DNA from: Caballeronia glebae
Lineage (GTDB): Bacteria > Pseudomonadota > Gammaproteobacteria > Burkholderiales > Burkholderiaceae
DNA length: 57,996 nucleotides
Direction of reading: 5' to 3'
NCBI RefSeq assembly: GCF_001545035.1
Contig: NZ_FCOJ02000047.1
Coordinates: 1 to 57,996 of the forward strand
The notes under the pieces were generated by a model that worked only from the letters and a program-made list of their open reading frames with translations, was not told the origin of the DNA and searched no databases. Both the position numbers and the translations under genes were made by a program. Of the stretch, positions 51,004 to 57,996 are shown one piece after another; the first letter of the stretch is position 1; every line of letters starts with the position of its first letter.

Positions 51004-52206
51004 ATGAATTCATATCAAACTGAGTTGCCCATGACCTCTCACGCTCATTCCTTCGCGCCGCTCACGATTCGTGGCCGCAATCTGCTGCCGATCGTGCAGG
51101 GCGGCATGGGCGTCGGCATTTCCGCGCATCGGCTCGCGGGCAGCGTCGCACGTGAAGGCGCGCTCGGGACCATCGCGAGCATCGACTTGCGGCATCACCA
51201 TGAAGACTTGCTCGCGATGTGCCGCGAAGACCACACGCGGCCGACGCTTGAGCGTGCGAACCTCATCGCGCTCGCGCGCGAGATCAAGGCGGCGCGCGAG
51301 TTGTCGGAAGGGCGCGGCATGATCGCCATCAACGTGATGAAGGCCGTGAGCGCGCAGGCCGACTACGTGCGCGTGGCGTGCGAAGAAGGCGCCGACGCCA
51401 TCGTGATGGGCGCGGGCCTGCCGCTCGACCTGCCCGATCTCACGCAAGGCTGCGATATCGCGCTGATTCCCATTCTTTCGGACAGCCGCGGTGTCACGCT
51501 CGTGCTCAAGAAATGGATGAAGAAGGGCCGCTTGCCCGACGCCATCGTGATCGAGCATCCGGCGCACGCGGGCGGCCATCTCGGCGTCGCCGACGTCGCG
51601 GACATGAACCACGAGCGTTTCGGCTTCGAGCGCGTGCTGAACGAACTCGATGTATCGTTTGCGACGCTCGGGCTCAAGCGTGAAGACGTGCCGGTGATCG
51701 TCGCGGGCGGCATCAACAGTCACGAAGCCGTGCGCAAGTGGCTCACGGCCGGCGCGAACGGCGTGCAGCTCGGTACACCTTTCGCCGTCACGGAAGAGGG
51801 CGACGCGCATCCGGAATTCAAGCGCGTGCTGGTCGAGGCGACGCCCGACGACATCGTCGAGTTCGTCAGCGTGACGGGCCTGCCCGCGCGCGCCGTGAAA
51901 ACGCCTTGGCTCATGCGCTATCTGCGCAACGAAGAACGCATTCGCACGAAAATCGGCGCACGCAAGCAGACGTGCCCGTCGGGGCTCGAATGCCTGAGCG
52001 CGTGCGGTCTGCGCGACGGCATCGAGAAGTTCGGCCACTTCTGCATCGATACGCGTCTCGCCGCTGCGTTGCGCGGCGATGTCGGCAATGGCCTGTTTTT
52101 CCGCGGGCGCGAGAAGCTGCCGTTTGGCGCGGCGATCCGCAATGTGCGCGATCTGATCGATCTGTTGTTGACCGGCGCGACGAAAATTTCTCCGGCCGCG
52201 TGCTGA
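51004..52206 (+). CDS. Nitronate monooxygenase (FMN-dependent)
   Basis: TIM-barrel FMN enzyme of about 400 residues. Motifs: LLPIVQGGMGVGISAHRLA, IVMGAGLPLDLPD, IVIEHPAHAGGHLGVAD (catalytic His region), IVAGGINSHEAVRKWLTAGANGVQLGT and a C-terminal Cys-rich tail (CPSGLECLSACGLRDG). Oxidises alkyl nitronates, detoxifying nitro compounds. ATG 51004 is used; ATG 51031 (MTSHAHSFAP) is equally possible and no good ribosome-binding site decides. Its place after narL suggests a role with nitrogen oxides or nitrite side products (inference). Confidence 0.85.
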   Translation: MNSYQTELPMTSHAHSFAPLTIRGRNLLPIVQGGMGVGISAHRLAGSVAREGALGTIASIDLRHHHEDLLAMCREDHTRPTLERANLIALAREIKAARELSEGRGMIAINVMKAVSAQADYVRVACEEGADAIVMGAGLPLDLPDLTQGCDIALIPILSDSRGVTLVLKKWMKKGRLPDAIVIEHPAHAGGHLGVADVADMNHERFGFERVLNELDVSFATLGLKREDVPVIVAGGINSHEAVRKWLTAGANGVQLGTPFAVTEEGDAHPEFKRVLVEATPDDIVEFVSVTGLPARAVKTPWLMRYLRNEERIRTKIGARKQTCPSGLECLSACGLRDGIEKFGHFCIDTRLAAALRGDVGNGLFFRGREKLPFGAAIRNVRDLIDLLLTGATKISPAAC

Positions 52207-52330
52207 GAAACTGAAACGTCGCATTTCGCTGCGAGCCGTGACCGCTCGTCCTGATCCTATTGGCGCGGAACGGGTCCGGTTTTAGGCTTGAGGTCGATGG
52301 CTCGCATGCCGCAATCCACGGAGCACCACG

Positions 52331-52552
52331 ATGTCGAAGCGATTTCCGCTGAACCCGCAGCACCCGGAGCGCAACTGCTGGGGCTGTGACCACTACTGCG
52401 CGACGGATGCCATGCGTTGCGGAAACGGTTCGAGCCGCACGCAGCATCCGGCCGAGTTGCTCGGTGAAGACTGGTACGAGCAAGGCGACTGGGACCTCGA
52501 TATTGCCGAGAACGCCAAATCGGTTCAGCCCGGGGTCGTCAAACCGCGCTGA
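52331..52552 (+). CDS. DUF3079 protein, small Cys-rich
   Basis: A 73-residue protein matching DUF3079: HPERNCWGCDHYCATDAMRC with four cysteines, then TQHPAELLGEDWYE. The spacing CxxC...C...C suggests metal binding; function unknown. Found widely in Burkholderiales. Lies between the nitronate monooxygenase and the convergent ccm operon; its stop is 9 bp from the ccmI stop. Confidence 0.82.
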   Translation: MSKRFPLNPQHPERNCWGCDHYCATDAMRCGNGSSRTQHPAELLGEDWYEQGDWDLDIAENAKSVQPGVVKPR

Positions 52553-52561
52553 ATTGCGCGC

Positions 52562-53590
52562 TCAACGTACAACATCGCCGATCGTCACTTCGATGACGCC
52601 AGCGTTTTTCGTCGACGCCGGTCCGCTCGATCCAGTCAGATCGCCGGGCGCCGGCCGTGCCTGTCCCGAAGCCGACACGCGCGCATCGATGTTCACGCGT
52701 GCGAAAGCCGAGAGCCGGCGGCTCGGCGTCATCGACATGGAATCGTCGAGATAAACCGTCGCGGGAAGCTGATTCGCGCTCAGCCGCTGCACTGCGAGCG
52801 GCATGCGCGAGCCATCGTCGGCGAGCGCGTACACGAAGAGCGTATCTGTCGGGCGGACGCGCGTTTTTAGCTCCGGACTCAGTTTCACGTGCACTTCGAT
52901 CGAAGCCGCACTTCCTTTGGCGATGACGGCTCGCGTCTCGTCGATATTCTTCTGCGCCTGCTGCGCGATCTGCGGTGCGAGATCCGGAACTTGGCTCAGG
53001 CGCTCCCAGAACCCGATTGCGTTCGTATAGTCGCGCCGGTCGAATGCGGCCGACGCAGCCAGCGCCAGCGCCTTCGGTTCACCCGCGTCGAGGGCGAGCG
53101 CCGAGTCGACGACTCGCAGCGCGGCGTCGTTGAGATTGCCGCCGTTCGCGCTTGCGATGGCATCGGCGTAATCGGCGAGCAAATCGGCATCGCGCGGATT
53201 CAGTGCGACAGCGCGCCGATAGGCCTGCGTTGCATCGGCGGGGCGCTCCAGCACCATGTACGAGCGCCCGAGCATCGCCCAGCCCTGGGCATCGCCGGGA
53301 CTGCGCCGCAAGCGCGCGGCCAGAAGACTGACGGCCGCTTCCATCGATGCGGGCGTGTCCGCGTGCTCGCCCGCCGACGAAGCCGCCGCCGTCTGAACCG
53401 CGAGCGCCGCCGGATCGCCGATGCGCATGTAAAGCGTGAGCGCGGACGCCGGCACGAGCGCGATCAGCAAACCGGCGAGCGCGGCATGCGCCGTACCCTG
53501 TCGCGTGACGGGCGCGCGCAACAGCGGCGGCACGACGCAGGCGAGCGCGGCGAGCAGCATTGCGGCAGCGATCAGCCAGAACGGGATCAT
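52562..53590 (-). CDS. ccmI: Cytochrome c maturation protein CcmI (TPR)
   Basis: A 342-residue inner-membrane protein with N-terminal helices (MIPFWLIAAAMLLAALACVV, then LAGLLIALVPASALTLYM), a periplasmic TPR region (DAQGWAMLGRSYMVLERPADATQAYRRAVALNP) and a C-terminal beta-rich domain (IEVHVKLSPELKTRVRPTDTLFVYA). It captures apocytochrome c for heme ligation. Start ATG 53590 overlaps the ccmH stop (ATGA). Last gene of the ccm operon. Confidence 0.88.
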   Translation of the reverse strand: MIPFWLIAAAMLLAALACVVPPLLRAPVTRQGTAHAALAGLLIALVPASALTLYMRIGDPAALAVQTAAASSAGEHADTPASMEAAVSLLAARLRRSPGDAQGWAMLGRSYMVLERPADATQAYRRAVALNPRDADLLADYADAIASANGGNLNDAALRVVDSALALDAGEPKALALAASAAFDRRDYTNAIGFWERLSQVPDLAPQIAQQAQKNIDETRAVIAKGSAASIEVHVKLSPELKTRVRPTDTLFVYALADDGSRMPLAVQRLSANQLPATVYLDDSMSMTPSRRLSAFARVNIDARVSASGQARPAPGDLTGSSGPASTKNAGVIEVTIGDVVR

Positions 53591-53979
53591 CGGGTCGTCC
53601 TCCTGCTCCGTCGCGCCTGCTGCGCGCGCCGCACATACCGCGCCATTGCAATCGCGCCCGCCGCGAGCACGGCGAACGGCCCGAACCACAACGCCCACGT
53701 CGCCGGCTTCACCGGCGGCCGGTACAACACGAAATCGCCGTATCGACGAACCATGTACGCCTGAATCTGCTCGTCGCTCGCGCCTTGCCCGACTTGCTCG
53801 CGAATGCGCGCGCGCAGATCGGCGGCGAGATCCGCGTTGGAATCGGCGAGGCTCTGGTTCTGGCACACGACGCAGCGAAAATGCTCGGCGAGATGGCGCG
53901 CGCGTTCGTCATCGGGCGACTGTTGCGCATGCGCGCAGCCGATGCACATAACGAGCAACAACGCGAGTCGTCTAATCAC
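53587..53979 (-). CDS. ccmH: Cytochrome c maturation protein CcmH
   Basis: A 130-residue membrane-anchored thiol protein with signal peptide and active-site pair C36-V-V-C39 in FRCVVCQNQ. It reduces the apocytochrome CXXCH thiols together with CcmG. One C-terminal membrane helix (TWALWFGPFAVLAAGAI). Overlaps ccmG by 8 bp and ccmI by 4 bp. Confidence 0.93.
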   Translation of the reverse strand: MIRRLALLLVMCIGCAHAQQSPDDERARHLAEHFRCVVCQNQSLADSNADLAADLRARIREQVGQGASDEQIQAYMVRRYGDFVLYRPPVKPATWALWFGPFAVLAAGAIAMARYVRRAQQARRSRRTTR

Positions 53980-54511
53980 GCGCGTTCTCCTTTTGCAGCT
54001 TGCCGACGAGCGGAAGGATCACGCGATCGATCGACGCGCGCGTAAGCGGCCCGGCCTGCCGATATCGCACGACGCCCGCTCGATCGATCACGAAGGTCTC
54101 CGGCACGCCGTACACGCCGTAGTCGATGCCGGTGCGTCCGTCGCGATCGAAGAACGACGTCACATACGGATTGCCCGCCGTCGCAAGCCATTGCAGCGCG
54201 GGCTCGCGCTCGTCGCGGTAGTTCAGACCGTACACCGGCACCGCGCCGCTCGCCGCGAAGTCCATGAGGACGGAATGCTCGTCGCGGCACGCTTCGCACC
54301 ACGACGCCCACACGTTCAGAATCCACACGCGCCCACGCATTGCGTCCGACGACATCGTCTGGTTCGCGGCGTCGAGACGCGGCAGATCGAACCCGGGCGC
54401 GGTCTTGCCGATGAGCGCCGACGGCAGGCGACGCGGATCGTGCCGCAAGCCGGCCGCGAGCACGGCGACGACGAGCCCGAATATGACGAGCGGAATCAGA
54501 AAGCGCTTCAT
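53972..54511 (-). CDS. ccmG: Thiol:disulfide interchange protein CcmG/DsbE
   Basis: Membrane-anchored thioredoxin-like protein (179 residues): N-terminal helix, then GKTAPGFDLP, active site W-C72-E-A-C75 in NVWASWCEACRDE, and cis-Pro segment YGVPETFVID. Keeps apocytochrome cysteines reduced in the periplasm. Start overlaps the ccmF stop (ATGA). Confidence 0.93.
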   Translation of the reverse strand: MKRFLIPLVIFGLVVAVLAAGLRHDPRRLPSALIGKTAPGFDLPRLDAANQTMSSDAMRGRVWILNVWASWCEACRDEHSVLMDFAASGAVPVYGLNYRDEREPALQWLATAGNPYVTSFFDRDGRTGIDYGVYGVPETFVIDRAGVVRYRQAGPLTRASIDRVILPLVGKLQKENARD

Positions 54512-56475
54512 CGTCCGGTTTCGCCGATCGTTTGCGGCGATTCCGCGGCAATCGCGACGGCCGCGGCTCGCCGCGGCGCGCGCAGCTTCGCGTAACGCCG
54601 ATCCGCCGCCGCGAGCAAACCGCCGAGCGCCATCAAAATGCAGCCGCCCCAGATCCAGCGCACGAACGGCTTGATCTGGATGCGCACGGTCCACGCATCG
54701 CCGCCCGCCGGCTGATCGAGCGCGACGTACAGATCGCGCAGCACGCCTTGGTCGATGGCGGCTTCGGTCGTCGGCGTGTTGGAGACGAGGAATTCGCGCT
54801 TCTCGGGATACAGTGTCGCGACGGCGCGCCCTTCGCGCGTCACGGCGATGGTCGCACGCGTCGCGCGATAGTTCGGGCCGTCGATCGCGCGCACGTCATC
54901 CAGGCGGAAGCGATAGCCGCCCGCTTCGACGCTGTCGCCGGGCGCGAGCCGCGCATCCTGCTCGACCGGAAAGCCCTTCACCATCGTCACCCCGACGATG
55001 AACACGCCGATGCCCGCATGCGCGACCCACATGCCGACGGTCGCGAGCCGCACGCGTTGCCGTCCTTTAACGATGCGCTCGATCACGCCCGTCGCGATCG
55101 TCGTGAAGGTCCACGCGGCGAGCAGAAAACCGAGGCTCACGAGCGGTCGCGACACGCCTGGCAGAAACGCCGTCGCGACGCTCACGAGCGCGGCCCAGCG
55201 CAGACGCACGGCAAGTTCCGGCAGGCGCGCGACCTTCCAGCGCGCGAGCGGGCCGACGCCCATCAGAAAGATGGCGGGCGTCATCAACGGGACGAAAACG
55301 CTGTCGAAGTAGGGCGCGCCGACGGATATCTTGTCGAGGTCGAGCGCGTCGAGGACCATCGGATAGAGCGTGCCGAGCATCACCGAAGCGGCGGCGGCCA
55401 GCATCAGCAGATTGTTCGACAGCAGGAACGCCTCGCGCGACACGGGTTCGAAACCGATCGCCGATGCGGCACGCGGCGCGCGCCACGCAAAGAGCGCGAG
55501 GCCGCCGCCCGAAAACAGCGCGAGCAGCGCGAGGATGAAGACGCCGCGCGTGGGATCGGACGCGAAGCCGTGCACCGACGTCACGACGCCCGAGCGCACG
55601 AGGAACGTGCCGAGCAATGAAAGCGAGAATGCGCAGATCGCGAGCAACGCGCTCCACGCGCGAAACGCGCCGCGTTTGGCGGTCGCGGCGAGCGAATGGA
55701 TCAGCGCGGTGCCGACGAGCCACGGCATGAACGATGCGTTTTCGACGGGGTCCCAGAACCACCATCCCCCCCAGCCGAGTTCGTAATAGGCCCAGGCGCT
55801 CCCGAGCATGATGCCGAGCGTCAGAAACAACCACGCGGCGAGCGTCCATGCGCGCGATGCGCGCGCCCACGCGGCATCGAGCTTGCCTTCGAGAAGCGCG
55901 GCGATGGCGAACGCGAACGCCACCGAAAAGCCGACATAGCCCATGTACAGCAGCGGCGGATGAATCACCATGCCGGGGTCCTGCAGCAGCGGATTGAGGT
56001 CGCGGCCGTCCATGGCGGGCGGCATGATGCGCGCGAACGGATTCGACGTCAGCAGCATGAATAGCAGAAAGCCCGCGTCGATCCAGCTCATCACGCCGAG
56101 TACGCGCGCGGCGAACGGCAGCGGCAGGCGCCGGCCGAAGCACGTCACGGCGGTCATCCACAGCGTCAGCAGCAGCGCCCACAAGAGCAGCGAGCCTTCG
56201 TGGCCGCCCCACACGGCGGTGAACCGATAGATGGCCGGCAGCGCCGAGTTCGAGTTCTCGACGACGTAGATCACCGAGAAATCGTTGCCGAGAAACGACG
56301 TCGCGAGACAGCCGAACGCAATCGCGATGAAGCCGAACTGCGCGCACGCGGCGGGCGCGGCGACGCGCATCCATCGCTCGATGGAAAGATGCGCGCCGAG
56401 CATCGGCAGAATGCCCGCGACGAGGGCGAGCAGCATCGCGAGAATCAGCGCGAAGTGGCCGAGTTCGGGAATCAT
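54508..56475 (-). CDS. ccmF: Heme lyase CcmF
   Basis: A 655-residue inner-membrane protein with many helices and the tryptophan-rich WWD motif WGGWWFWDPVENASFMPWL. Core of the heme-apocytochrome ligation complex with CcmH and CcmI. Starts MIPELGHFALILAMLLALV, typical of the family. Overlaps ccmE and ccmG by 4 bp each. Confidence 0.95.
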   Translation of the reverse strand: MIPELGHFALILAMLLALVAGILPMLGAHLSIERWMRVAAPAACAQFGFIAIAFGCLATSFLGNDFSVIYVVENSNSALPAIYRFTAVWGGHEGSLLLWALLLTLWMTAVTCFGRRLPLPFAARVLGVMSWIDAGFLLFMLLTSNPFARIMPPAMDGRDLNPLLQDPGMVIHPPLLYMGYVGFSVAFAFAIAALLEGKLDAAWARASRAWTLAAWLFLTLGIMLGSAWAYYELGWGGWWFWDPVENASFMPWLVGTALIHSLAATAKRGAFRAWSALLAICAFSLSLLGTFLVRSGVVTSVHGFASDPTRGVFILALLALFSGGGLALFAWRAPRAASAIGFEPVSREAFLLSNNLLMLAAAASVMLGTLYPMVLDALDLDKISVGAPYFDSVFVPLMTPAIFLMGVGPLARWKVARLPELAVRLRWAALVSVATAFLPGVSRPLVSLGFLLAAWTFTTIATGVIERIVKGRQRVRLATVGMWVAHAGIGVFIVGVTMVKGFPVEQDARLAPGDSVEAGGYRFRLDDVRAIDGPNYRATRATIAVTREGRAVATLYPEKREFLVSNTPTTEAAIDQGVLRDLYVALDQPAGGDAWTVRIQIKPFVRWIWGGCILMALGGLLAAADRRYAKLRAPRRAAAVAIAAESPQTIGETGR

Positions 56476-56927
56476 TGGCGCGCTCCCGCGTTCGTGTCCG
56501 TCGACGCGCGCACCTCGCGCAGCGCGCGTTCAAGTTGCGGCGGCGTGTATTTTTCGTCGTGTTTGGCGAGGACTTCGTCGGCGCGCATGCGTCCATCGGC
56601 GCCGAGCGTGCCTTGCGTGACGACGCCGCTGCCTTCGCGGAAAAGGTCCGGCAGCGCGCCCGTGTAGATGACGGGAATCGACGCGCGCCCGTCCGTGACG
56701 ATGAAGCTCACGGTGCGGCTGTCGGCGCTGCGCACGAGCGAGCCGCGTTCGACGAGTCCGCCGAGCCGGAAGCGCTGCGTGCGCGTCTCCTCGTGCGACG
56801 CGATCTGGCTCGGGCTGACGAAGAACATTACGTTGGCGCGAAATGCATTGAGCACGAACGCGCACGCGAGCGCGGCGCTCCCGAGGCCAAGCGCGATGAA
56901 AGCGAACCGGCGATGACGCGCTTTCAT
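56472..56927 (-). CDS. ccmE: Periplasmic heme chaperone CcmE
   Basis: A 151-residue membrane-anchored OB-fold protein. The covalent heme site is H123 in LAKHDEKYTPP, with Y127 as the axial ligand; RFRLGGLVERGS and VIYTGALPDLFREG are family segments. Carries heme from CcmC to CcmF. Its start overlaps ccmD by 4 bp. Confidence 0.95.
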   Translation of the reverse strand: MKARHRRFAFIALGLGSAALACAFVLNAFRANVMFFVSPSQIASHEETRTQRFRLGGLVERGSLVRSADSRTVSFIVTDGRASIPVIYTGALPDLFREGSGVVTQGTLGADGRMRADEVLAKHDEKYTPPQLERALREVRASTDTNAGARQ

Positions 56928-57064
56928 CGGCGCATCCTCGATTCACGCAACGCGCGATGCACGAGCCACGCTTCCGCGCTCATCAGCACGAAGGTGACGG
57001 CGAGCGCGGCCGTCAGGATGGGATTCGCCGCGAGCATCGTCAGGACGGGTGCGAACGTGTTCAT
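56924..57064 (-). CDS. ccmD: Heme exporter protein CcmD
   Basis: A 46-residue single-helix protein (NPILTAALAVTFVLMSAEAWL, then a basic tail RALRESRMRR). It releases holo-CcmE from CcmABC. Assigned from size, topology and its place between ccmC and ccmE; the sequence itself is weakly conserved in the family. Both ends overlap neighbours in ATGA junctions. Confidence 0.8.
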   Translation of the reverse strand: MNTFAPVLTMLAANPILTAALAVTFVLMSAEAWLVHRALRESRMRR

Positions 57065-57804
57065 GCGGCGCGCTCCTCGATTCGCGACGGACGTTCGTCG
57101 TCCGCTCGCACGCGTTCGGCCGCGCGCATGATGACGCGCACGCGCGTGAGCGCCACCGCGATCGCATACGACCAGAATCCCGCCGTCATCACGACGAGGC
57201 CCCATGCCATCGACTTTTCCATCGCGACGCCGCTGCCGAAGCCGAGCGAAGGCCCCTGATGCAGCGTGTACCACCATTGCACGGAAAAATAGATGATCGG
57301 GACATTCACCACGCCGATCAGCGCGAGAACCGAACACGCGCGGTCGGCGCGGCGCGTGCCGTCGATGGCCGCGTGCAGCGCGAGAAAGCCGACGTACAGA
57401 AAGAACAGGATCAGCTCGGAGGTGAGCCGCGCGTCCCAGACCCACCACGTTCCCCATGTCGGCTTGCCCCACAGCGCGCCGGAAATCAGCGCGATCGCGG
57501 TGAAAAGCGCGCCGGTCGGCGCGAGCGCGCGGGCCATCATCGCGGAAAGGCGCGCGTTCATCGCGAGATGCAGCGCGCTGTAGGCGGCCATCACGACGTA
57601 GATCAGCATGGACATCCACGCGGCGGGCACATGCACGAACATGATGCGGTAGATGTCGCGTTGCAGCGCATCGGCGGGTGCGATGGCGAGGCCGATCGCG
57701 AGCCCCGCCGCGATACATACGATCGACGCGAGCGCGAACCACGGCGTCGCGCGTGCGGCGAAGCGTTCGAAGTTGCGAAGAGACGCGTAGCGGAACCAGT
57801 TCAT
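57061..57804 (-). CDS. ccmC: Heme exporter/transferase CcmC
   Basis: Six-helix inner-membrane protein (247 residues) with the WWD motif WGTWWVWDARLTSELI and conserved His in FVHVPAAWMS and YTLHQGPSL. Attaches heme to CcmE. ATG 57804 (MNWFRYASLRNF) is the family start; the longer frame runs into ccmB. Gap to ccmB is 5 bp. Confidence 0.95.
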   Translation of the reverse strand: MNWFRYASLRNFERFAARATPWFALASIVCIAAGLAIGLAIAPADALQRDIYRIMFVHVPAAWMSMLIYVVMAAYSALHLAMNARLSAMMARALAPTGALFTAIALISGALWGKPTWGTWWVWDARLTSELILFFLYVGFLALHAAIDGTRRADRACSVLALIGVVNVPIIYFSVQWWYTLHQGPSLGFGSGVAMEKSMAWGLVVMTAGFWSYAIAVALTRVRVIMRAAERVRADDERPSRIEERAA

Positions 57805-57809
57805 AGGCG

Positions 57810-57996
57810 CTATTCCATCGATATGCGTAGAGCCGCCGCGCTCGCCCACGGACACAGCCAGAGCGCGATGCACAACGCGGCCGCGAGCAGCGAGAAATTT
57901 GCGTTCGACCATGCGGCGCTCGCGGCGGGATCGGCCGCGCCGACGCCGAAGACGAGCACCGGCACGTAGAGCGGCAAAATCAGCAACGCGAGCACG
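57810..57996 (-). CDS. ccmB: Heme exporter protein CcmB, C-terminal part
   Basis: The last 61 residues before TAG at 57810-57812: LALLILPLYVPVLVFGVGA and a final helix LLAAALCIALWLCPWASAAALRISME. LPLYVPVLIFG is the mark of CcmB, the membrane partner of the CcmA ATPase. The rest, and ccmA, lie beyond the window edge. Confidence 0.88.
   Translation of the reverse strand, partial: VLALLILPLYVPVLVFGVGAADPAASAAWSNANFSLLAAALCIALWLCPWASAAALRISME

Noticed and set aside
1..57996. tRNA, rRNA, CRISPR arrays, insertion sequences, prophage genes
   Set aside because: Looked for by eye on both strands; nothing recognisable was found.

Overview
The window is GC-rich DNA with dense, short-spaced, heavily ATGA/TAATG-coupled operons. 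Its protein families point to a betaproteobacterium of the Burkholderiaceae, most likely Paraburkholderia, Caballeronia or Burkholderia (inferred from protein character, not from a marker gene). I see no rRNA, tRNA, CRISPR array, insertion sequence or prophage.

Left part (1-20 kb). The window opens inside odhB (E2 of 2-oxoglutarate dehydrogenase). Next comes a compact molybdenum-linked locus: a DUF2325 coiled-coil protein on the plus strand, facing a minus-strand operon of a small molybdopterin-domain protein, NifQ and a ModE-type regulator that has only the DNA-binding domain. Both promoters carry the same 24-bp ModE-like inverted repeat with an 8-nt spacer. An alpha/beta hydrolase, an MFS exporter and a lipoprotein follow. 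Then comes a ROK regulator plus sugar ABC importer operon with a 27-bp palindrome in its promoter, msrC with a DUF302 gene, an orphan sugar-binding protein, an FAH-family hydrolase divergent from an IclR regulator, a universal stress protein, the decayed end of an outer-membrane efflux protein, and small hypothetical genes.

Middle (20-39 kb). This part holds a serine hydrolase, a UbiB-like protein whose kinase motifs are all degenerate, and a cupin/MFS/SDR/IclR catabolic operon. The cyoABCD quinol oxidase operon ends in a clear terminator. Next is a complete terephthalate-type dioxygenase cluster (IclR, tphA2, tphA3, tphB, tphA1, then an MFS aromatic-acid permease) that also ends in a strong terminator. 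A two-gene ABC importer follows; it has a fused double permease and an ATPase but no binding protein.

Right part (39-58 kb). A nitrate-respiration island runs on the plus strand: two narK transporters, narGHJI, narXL and a nitronate monooxygenase. It is followed by a DUF3079 gene and, on the minus strand, the System I cytochrome c maturation operon ccmBCDEFGHI, cut by the window edge inside ccmB.

How the parts fit: nitrate reductase needs molybdenum cofactor, and both aerobic (cyo) and anaerobic (nar) respiratory genes are present along with cytochrome c maturation. The least explained part is the left-hand Mo locus, where nifQ occurs with no nitrogenase gene in view.
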